Of a stretch of 64,000 nucleotides of DNA, positions 56,234-64,000 are shown one piece after another. The position numbers were made by a program, and so were the translations under genes. Below the pieces are notes generated by a model, which did no database searches, was not told the origin of the DNA, and worked only from the letters and a program-made list of their open reading frames with translations. This stretch comes from Leptasterias polaris. Its lineage: Eukaryota > Echinodermata > Asteroidea > Forcipulatida > Asteriidae. Location of the stretch: contig JAZGTN010000179.1 of the NCBI GenBank assembly GCA_037783415.1, positions 784,001 through 848,000 on the forward strand. The letters run 5' to 3'. Each line of letters starts with the position of its first letter. Positions within the stretch are counted from its first letter, which is position 1.

Positions 56234-58375
56234 CTCTATATGCATGTGTACAAGTCCAGCCCCAACAATGAAACCGCAGTCACATGCATACAGTCACCAA
56301 TTATTTTAAAATACTAGAGAGGGTTACGATCATCGCAACTAATAAGCCATTTGCGAGTTACATTTGAATAATGTCTGGTACAATGACTTGTTTAGTCACA
56401 AGTTACCGCTTAAATTTGAATTCCTCAGACTATCGAGACAGTTGCTATGTCACATGATTAGGGGCAAGCTTTTGCTTAGTTACGTAAGAGACGGTGAACA
56501 CCCATACACAATTCTGAATGGATGTGTATGACACAATGGTACCAGGGTTTGCTCATCTGGAGGTTGCTATACAAAAGCTTGCCCCGAACCATGTGACATA
56601 GCAACTGTCTCGATAGTCTGAGGAATTCAAATTTAAGCGGTAACTTGTGACTAAACTAGTCATTGTACCAGACATTATTCAAATTTAACTCGCAAATGGC
56701 TTATTCTGATACAGTGTTTTGGGTTTCTTTTTTTGCAATTGTTTCTTCAATAAAATGTTTTTTGCAGTATTTCATGTAACTTTTATTGCGTAGTTGCATC
56801 AACAAATGACAAAAATGAAAATAATAAACAATAAATAAATAAATAAAATAACCCAAAAAAGCGTCACAGTAAAATCTCATACCTTATATTATATTTAAAA
56901 AAAGATTAAAAAGTTACGTTGCTGGTAGTGTCAGGCGTTCACGCGCTGGAGAGGTTTAGATAGCGCACACTACGCCCCTCTTCTGCAGCAACGATTAGTT
57001 CCCTTATTTTGTGGCAAATTGACCCAGCAGCATATCCTCCCCTGTCTCCCCTGCCTAGCCACTAGGGCCCTGACCACTTTAGGGGAGGAAGCAAGGCAGA
57101 TCCCAATCACACTGTTGCCACAGACAGCAAAAGGCCTTGAACCTATATTAGTGCAGACGGCATTCGAACCCGGATCGCGTGGTCCAAGTGTTGAGACAGT
57201 CCCAGCACCTTATCCCACTGCGCTAGTAAGGTGTTGGTACTTTTACCCGTGAGTTTACAATGTATAGCCATACGAGTGCACCCAACCAGACTGGGAGAAA
57301 ACAACAGACGGCAACATGTATCTATACTGAATGGAGACTCAAAAATTAACAAAATGAAAAAGGAAGAAGAAATATATAAGCAAATCAATGAAATAAACAA
57401 TTCAATAAATGAAGCAAACCAAAAACAAAAAAGATTAATCTTAAAAGTTGAGACCCCCCCCCAAAAAAAAAATATATATAAAAAAAAAAAAATAATAAAT
57501 TAAAAAAACACCCAATAAACGGTATAATTATTTTGAATTAGAACGTTTTGGGGGTCATGCTATTAATAGATTGCGTAAATATAAGAATCTATCACAACCT
57601 GGGGGTTCTGTGCTTCAACTTTTGAGGAGACTTGATCAATTTAGGCGTTAAAGTTGGCCCTATTTGACCGGGGAAGTGGAGAAGTGCTTCACGAAAACTG
57701 GCAGCAAGTCGGTTTAGGGAAAATTTCATTTTCTGGTGTGTTTTTTTCTGGGGTCGCTAGAAAAAATTCCAAACGGCTGACCTGCCAAAAATTGAAAAGA
57801 ATTCTGAAGTTAATAGTTGTCCGGAGACTTACACGATTTTTAGCATTGGTTCCTATGGGAGTTTATTTAGTGGGGAGTCCAAGGCCCGTCTAGTTTGTTT
57901 CCTTCCAAGTGAAAACACCTCAACGCCGGTGAAGGTTTCCCTACGTCCGGGCATCAATCTTGAAAAATTTCCCTACCCAAAAAATTAATAAATAAAAATT
58001 ATATATTAATTGCAACGGAAAAGAAAATTAAATGCTACGCGGCAATTAAACCAACAAATTATGTTGCATTATTCTGATTTGTGTTTTTCGTACAGATGAA
58101 AAAAATAAAAAATACGGCTTGGGTAAACAATGTAAAAATTACGGGGTGACATGTCATGCTTATAAAGCGCCGCGAGTCCGGTTTCACGGACCGACCGGCT
58201 GATATCTAGTTCCCATCATGGTGTGGCGACCGAGTCACAGCATTTCCTTTCCTGTCTTGAGCACCCAACTAAATGCACTCCCACTTGCCCACTTCTCCAG
58301 CAGAGTCCACTTGCCAAGTAAAATAGGGCCAACTTTAAAAGCCTAAATTTATCAAGTCTCCCCTGCACTGCGTGG
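56234..58375. repeat. Array unit 5 (2142 bp)
   Basis: Full unit. It shares CACGGACCGACCGG with unit 6 and AATAACCCAAAAAAG with unit 3. The A-rich stretch near 57470-57500 is altered. Confidence 0.95.
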
Positions 58376-60517
58376 CTCTATATGCATGTGTACAAGTCCA
58401 GCCCCAACAATGAAACCGCAGTCACATGCATACAGTCACCAATTATTTTAAAATACTAGAGAGGGTTACGATCATCGCAACTAATAAGCCATTTGCGAGT
58501 TACATTTGAATAATGTCTGGTACAATGACTTGTTTAGTCACAAGTTACCGCTTAAATTTGAATTCCTCAGACTATCGAGACAGTTGCTATGTCACATGAT
58601 TAGGGGCAAGCTTTTGCTTAGTTACGTAAGAGACGGTGAACACCCATACACAATTCTGAATGGATGTGTATGACACAATGGTACCAGGGTTTGCTCATCT
58701 GGAGGTTGCTATACAAAAGCTTGCCCCGAACCATGTGACATAGCAACTGTCTCGATAGTCTGAGGAATTCAAATTTAAGCGGTAACTTGTGACTAAACTA
58801 GTCATTGTACCAGACATTATTCAAATTTAACTCGCAAATGGCTTATTCTGATACAGTGTTTTGGGTTTCTTTTTTTGCAATTGTTTCTTCAATAAAATGT
58901 TTTTTGCAGTATTTCATGTAACTTTTATTGCGTAGTTGCATCAACAAATGACAAAAATGAAAATAATAAACAATAAATAAATAAATAAAATAACCAAAAA
59001 AAGCGTCACAGTAAAATCTCATACCTTATATTATATTTAAAAAAAGATTAAAAAGTTACGTTGCTGGTAGTGTCAGGCGTTCACGCGCTGGAGAGGTTTA
59101 GATAGCGCACACTACGCCCCTCTTCTGCAGCAACGATTAGTTCCCTTATTTTGTGGCAAATTGACCCAGCAGCATATCCTCCCCTGTCTCCCCTGCCTAG
59201 CCACTAGGGCCCTGACCACTTTAGGGGAGGAAGCAAGGCAGATCCCAATCACACTGTTGCCACAGACAGCAAAAGGCCTTGAACCTATATTAGTGCAGAC
59301 GGCATTCGAACCCGGATCGCGTGGTCCAAGTGTTGAGACAGTCCCAGCACCTTATCCCACTGCGCTAGTAAGGTGTTGGTACTTTTACCCGTGAGTTTAC
59401 AATGTATAGCCATACGAGTGCACCCAACCAGACTGGGAGAAAACAACAGACGGCAACATGTATCTATACTGAATGGAGACTCAAAAATTAACAAAATGAA
59501 AAAGGAAGAAGAAATATATAAGCAAATCAATGAAATAAACAATTCAATAAATGAAGCAAACCAAAAACAAAAAAGATTAATCTTAAAAGTTGAGACCCCC
59601 CCCCAAAAAAAAATTAAATAAATAAAATAAAAAATAATAAATAAATAAAAAAAACAATAAACGGTATAATTATTTTGAATTAGAACGTTTTGGGGGTCAT
59701 GCTATTAATAGATTGCGTAAATATAAGAATCTATCACAACCTGGGGGTTCTGTGCTTCAACTTTTGAGGAGACTTGATCAATTTAGGCGTTAAAGTTGGC
59801 CCTATTTGACCGGGGAAGTGGAGAAGTGCTTCACGAAAACTGGCAGCAAGTCGGTTTAGGGAAAATTTCATTTTCTGGTGTGTTTTTTTCTGGGGTCGCT
59901 AGAAAAAATTCCAAACGGCTGACCTGCCAAAAATTGAAAAGAATTCTGAAGTTAATAGTTGTCCGGAGACTTACACGATTTTTAGCATTGGTTCCTATGG
60001 GAGTTTATTTAGTGGGGAGTCCAAGGCCCGTCTAGTTTGTTTCCTTCCAAGTGAAAACACCTCAACGCCGGTGAAGGTTTCCCTACGTCCGGGCATCAAT
60101 CTTGAAAAATTTCCCTACCCCAAAAATTAATAAATAAAAATTATATATTAATTGCAACGGAAAAGAAAATTAAATGCTACGCGGCAATTAAACCAACAAA
60201 TTATGTTGCATTATTCTGATTTGTGTTTTTCGTACAGATGAAAAAAATAAAAAAAACGGCTTGGGTAAACAATGTAAAAATTACGGGGTGACATGTCATG
60301 CTTATAAAGCGCCGCGAGTCCGGTTTCACGGACCGACCGGCTGATATCTAGTTCCCATCATGGTGTGGCGACCGAGTCACAGCATTTCCTTTCCTGTCTT
60401 GAGCACCCAACTAAATGCACTCCCACTTGCCCACTTCTCCAGCAGAGTCCACTTGCCAAGTAAAATAGGGCCAACTTTAAAAGCCTAAATTTATCAAGTC
60501 TCCCCTGCACTGCGTGG
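58376..60517. repeat. Array unit 6 (2142 bp)
   Basis: Full unit. It shares CACGGACCGACCGG with unit 5, and has a private change TACCCCAAAAATT. Confidence 0.95.
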
Positions 60518-62662
60518 CTCTATATGCATGTGTACAAGTCCAGCCCCAACAATGAAACCGCAGTCACATGCATACAGTCACCAATTATTTTAAAATACTA
60601 GAGAGGGTTACGATCATCGCAACTAATAAGCCATTTGCGAGTTACATTTGAATAATGTCTGGTACAATGACTTGTTTAGTCACAAGTTACCGCTTAAATT
60701 TGAATTCCTCAGACTATCGAGACAGTTGCTATGTCACATGATTAGGGGCAAGCTTTTGCTTAGTTACGTAAGAGACGGTGAACACCCATACACAATTCTG
60801 AATGGATGTGTATGACACAATGGTACCAGGGTTTGCTCATCTGGAGGTTGCTATACAAAAGCTTGCCCCGAACCATGTGACATAGCAACTGTCTCGATAG
60901 TCTGAGGAATTCAAATTTAAGCGGTAACTTGTGACTAAACTAGTCATTGTACCAGACATTATTCAAATTTAACTCGCAAATGGCTTATTCTGATACAGTG
61001 TTTTGGGTTTCTTTTTTTGCAATTGTTTCTTCAATAAAATGTTTTTTGCAGTATTTCATGTAACTTTTATTGCGTAGTTGCATCAACAAATGACAAAAAT
61101 TTAAATAATAAACAATAAATAAATAAATAAAATAACCAAAAAAAGCGTCACAGTAAAATCTCATACCTTATATTATATTTAAAAAAAGATTAAAAAGTTA
61201 CGTTGCTGGTAGTGTCAGGCGTTCACGCGCTGGAGAGGTTTAGATAGCGCACACTACGCCCCTCTTCTGCAGCAACGATTAGTTCCCTTATTTTGTGGCA
61301 AATTGACCCAGCAGCATATCCTCCCCTGTCTCCCCTGCCTAGCCACTAGGGCCCTGACCACTTTAGGGGAGGAAGCAAGGCAGATCCCAATCACACTGTT
61401 GCCACAGACAGCAAAAGGCCTTGAACCTATATTAGTGCAGACGGCATTCGAACCCGGATCGCGTGGTCCAAGTGTTGAGACAGTCCCAGCACCTTATCCC
61501 ACTGCGCTAGTAAGGTGTTGGTACTTTTACCCGTGAGTTTACAATGTATAGCCATACGAGTGCACCCAACCAGACTGGGAGAAAACAACAGACGGCAACA
61601 TGTATCTATACTGAATGGAGACTCAAAAATTAACAAAATGAAAAAGGAAGAAGAAATATATAAGCAAATCAATGAAATAAACAATTCAATAAATGAAGCA
61701 AACCAAAAACAAAAAAGATTAATCTTAAAAGTTGAGACCCCCCCCCCCCAAAAAACAAATAAATAAATAAAATAAAAAAAAAAAAAAAAAAAAAACACCC
61801 AATAAACGGTATAATTATTTTGAATTAGAACGTTTTGGGGGTCATGCTATTAATAGATTGCGTAAATATAAGAATCTATCACAACCTGGGGGTTCTGTGC
61901 TTCAACTTTTGAGGAGACTTGATCAATTTAGGCGTTAAAGTTGGCCCTATTTGACCGGGGAAGTGGAGAAGTGCTTCACGAAAACTGGCAGCAAGTCGGT
62001 TTAGGGAAAATTTCATTTTCTGGTGTGTTTTTTTCTGGGGTCGCTAGAAAAAATTCCAAACGGCTGACCTGCCAAAAATTGAAAAGAATTCTGAAGTTAA
62101 TAGTTGTCCGGAGACTTACACGATTTTTAGCATTGGTTCCTATGGGAGTTTATTTAGTGGGGAGTCCAAGGCCCGTCTAGTTTGTTTCCTTCCAAGTGAA
62201 AACACCTCAACGCCGGTGAAGGTTTCCCTACGTCCGGGCATCAATCTTGAAAAATTTCCCTACCCAAAAAATTAATAAATAAAAATTATATATTAATTGC
62301 AACGGAAAAGAAAATTAAATGCTACGCGGCAATTAAACCAACAAATTATGTTGCATTATTCTGATTTGTGTTTTTCGTACAGATGAAAAAAATAAAAAAT
62401 ACGGCTTGGGTAAACAATGTAAAAATTACGGGGTGACATGTCATGCTTATAAAGCGCCGCGAGTCCGGTTTCACGGACTGACCGGCTGATATCTAGTTCC
62501 CATCATGGTGTGGCGACCGAGTCACAGCATTTCCTTTCCTGTCTTGAGCACCCAACTAAATGCACTCCCACTTGCCCACTTCTCCAGCAGAGTCCACTTG
62601 CCAAGTAAAATAGGGCCAACTTTAAAAGCCTAAATTTATCAAGTCTCCCCTGCACTGCGTGG
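60518..62662. repeat. Array unit 7 (2145 bp)
   Basis: Full unit with a private change AAAATTTAAATAATAAAC and a longer A run near 61770-61795. Confidence 0.95.
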
Positions 62663-64000
62663 CTCTATATGCATGTGTACAAGTCCAGCCCCAACAATGA
62701 AACCGCAGTCACATGCATACAGTCACCAATTATTTTAAAATACTAGAGAGGGTTACGATCATCGCAACTAATAAGCCATTTGCGAGTTACATTTGAATAA
62801 TGTCTGGTACAATGACTTGTTTAGTCACAAGTTACCGCTTAAATTTGAATTCCTCAGACTATCGAGACAGTTGCTATGTCACATGATTAGGGGCAAGCTT
62901 TTGCTTAGTTACGTAAGAGACGGTGAACACCCATACACAATTCTGAATGGATGTGTATGACACAATGGTACCAGGGTTTGCTCATCTGGAGGTTGCTATA
63001 CAAAAGCTTGCCCCGAACCATGTTATACCATGCCCGATATGGGGCAGAGGGAGGCCCCCCCAAACTAACCCTAACCCTAACACACTCTTCCCTCTTGTAT
63101 ACAGAAGCACCCCCCCTAAAATTCTCAAAAGAATTCCTGAGATTCCCAGAACACAATGAAGACACAATAGAGGGGGGGCCTCCCTCTGCCCCATATCGAG
63201 CAGCAATTGCAACTGTCTCGATAGTCTGAGGAATTCAAATTTAAGCGGTAACTTGTGACTAAACTAGTCATTGTACCAGACATTATTCAAATTTAACTCG
63301 CAAATGGCTTATTCTGATACAGTGTTTTGGGTTTCTTTTTTTGCAATTGTTTCTTCAATAAAAATTTTTTTGCAGTATTTCATGTAACTTTTATTGCGTA
63401 GTTGCATCAACAAATGACAAAAATGAAAATAATAAACAATAAATAAATAAATAAAATAACCAAAAAAAGCGTCACAGTAAAATCTCATACCTTATATTAT
63501 ATTTAAAAAAAGATTAAAAAGTTACGTTGCTGGTAGTGTCAGGCGTTCACGCGCTGGAGAGGTTTAGATAGCGCACACTACGCCCCTCTTCTGCAGCAAC
63601 GATTAGTTCCCTTATTTTGTGGCAAATTGACCCAGCAGCATATCCTCCCCTGTCTCCCCTGCCTAGCCACTAGGGCCCTGACCACTTTAGGGGAGGAAGC
63701 AAGGCAGATCCCAATCACACTGTTGCCACAGACAGCAAAAGGCCTTGAACCTATATTAGTGCAGACGGCATTCGAACCCGGATCGCGTGGTCCAAGTGTT
63801 GAGACAGTCCCAGCACCTTATCCCACTGCGCTAGTAAGGTGTTGGTACTTTTACCCGTGAGTTTACAATGTATAGCCATACGAGTGCACCCAACCAGACT
63901 GGGAGAAAACAACAGACGGCAACATGTATCTATACTGAATGGAGACTCAAAAATTAACAAAATGAAAAAGGAAGAAGAAATATATAAGCAAATCAATGAA
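62663..64000. repeat. Array unit 8, cut by the window end
   Basis: It starts as the other units, carries the MITE interrupted by a second MITE (63024-63208), and is still running at 64000. Confidence 0.95.
63024..63208. mobile_element. MITE inserted in unit 8, 185 bp
   Basis: Present only in unit 8, in the right arm of the larger MITE. Inverted ends of 27 bp (CGATATGGGGCAGAGGGAGG followed by seven C) lie at 63035-63061 and 63172-63198. GACATA of the target is replaced. Inside there are two TAACCC units, also hinted at in the relative at 8459-8692. Confidence 0.9.

Larger units (their letters stand above)
48019..64000. repeat. Tandem array of ~2.14-kb nested-transposon units, 8 copies
   Basis: The unit starts CTCTATATGCATGTGTAC and ends CACTGCGTGG. 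Seven junctions are at 49802, 51949, 54090, 56234, 58376, 60518 and 62663. Copies differ by few substitutions and by C/A-run lengths. Each full unit holds a 361-bp MITE with 132-bp arms, a tRNA-like SINE on the minus strand, an A- and C-rich simple stretch and a 736-bp element with inverted ends. Open frames inside repeat with the unit and show no codon-level constraint. The array leaves the window on the right. Confidence 0.97.

Noticed and set aside
48443..62180. Repeated open frames of about 77-85 codons in every array unit as a gene family
   Set aside because: They lie in SINE and MITE sequence, overlap on both strands, lack any domain, and are conserved only because the whole unit is.
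63060..63085. Interstitial telomere (TAACCC units)
   Set aside because: Only about two units, inside a MITE whose relative at 8.5 kb has a related but altered word.

Overview
The window looks like nuclear DNA of a marine deuterostome, most probably an echinoderm and perhaps a sea star. The genes are animal genes with GT-AG introns, and the rest is AT-rich DNA packed with SINEs, a LINE, MITEs and a piggyBac element. Two abundant repeats (a short element beginning near TTTGGTAATTGTCAAAGACC, and a family with GGGCCCAATTTCATG-type ends) resemble repeats I remember from sea-star genomes. That species hint is from memory and was not checked.

Genes. All recognised host genes are on the minus strand. 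(1) 13456-7155: the last five exons of a secreted matrix protein of the ADAMTS-like/papilin kind, four thrombospondin type-1 (TSP1) exons followed by a PLAC-domain exon with the stop codon. (2) 34483-27324: five consecutive exons of MTBP, the Treslin partner in replication-origin firing; the 5' and 3' exons are not seen. (3) 37382-35334: three exon-like pieces of HYDIN, a cilium central-pair protein, each carrying a stop or frame break and apparently out of order. (4) 47793-43982: exons 1-4 of RAD1, the 9-1-1 checkpoint clamp subunit. Exons 2-4 are clean, exon 1 has a 2-nt frameshift, and the C-terminal exons are not found. On the plus strand, a housekeeping-type promoter motif at 38711 precedes a 12-codon first exon of an unidentified gene.

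Mobile DNA. 39417-43014 is a complete piggyBac element: TTAA duplications, matching ends and an apparently intact three-exon, 706-codon transposase. Other mobile DNA includes a 5'-truncated L2-like LINE with a second 3'-end copy, several tRNA-derived SINE families, one of which shares its 3' tail with the LINE, a foldback-like element, many MITEs, and a Tc1 transposase fossil.

Tandem DNA. 21548-22834 is a 25-bp minisatellite that grew inside a MITE. 43425-43722 is a purine-rich minisatellite that grew inside the Tc1 fossil. From 48019 to the window end runs an array of eight copies of a ~2.14-kb unit built from nested transposons, starting about 225 bp upstream of the RAD1 start codon. The first unit keeps the empty site of a 361-bp MITE that all later units carry, and the last unit has gained another MITE whose relative sits at 8.5 kb.

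The strongest points for follow-up are the intact piggyBac, the structure and polarity of the nested-transposon satellite beside RAD1, the broken and truncated host genes between 27 and 48 kb, and the two cases of a minisatellite seeded inside a dead transposon. No prokaryotic-type system or CRISPR array is present.
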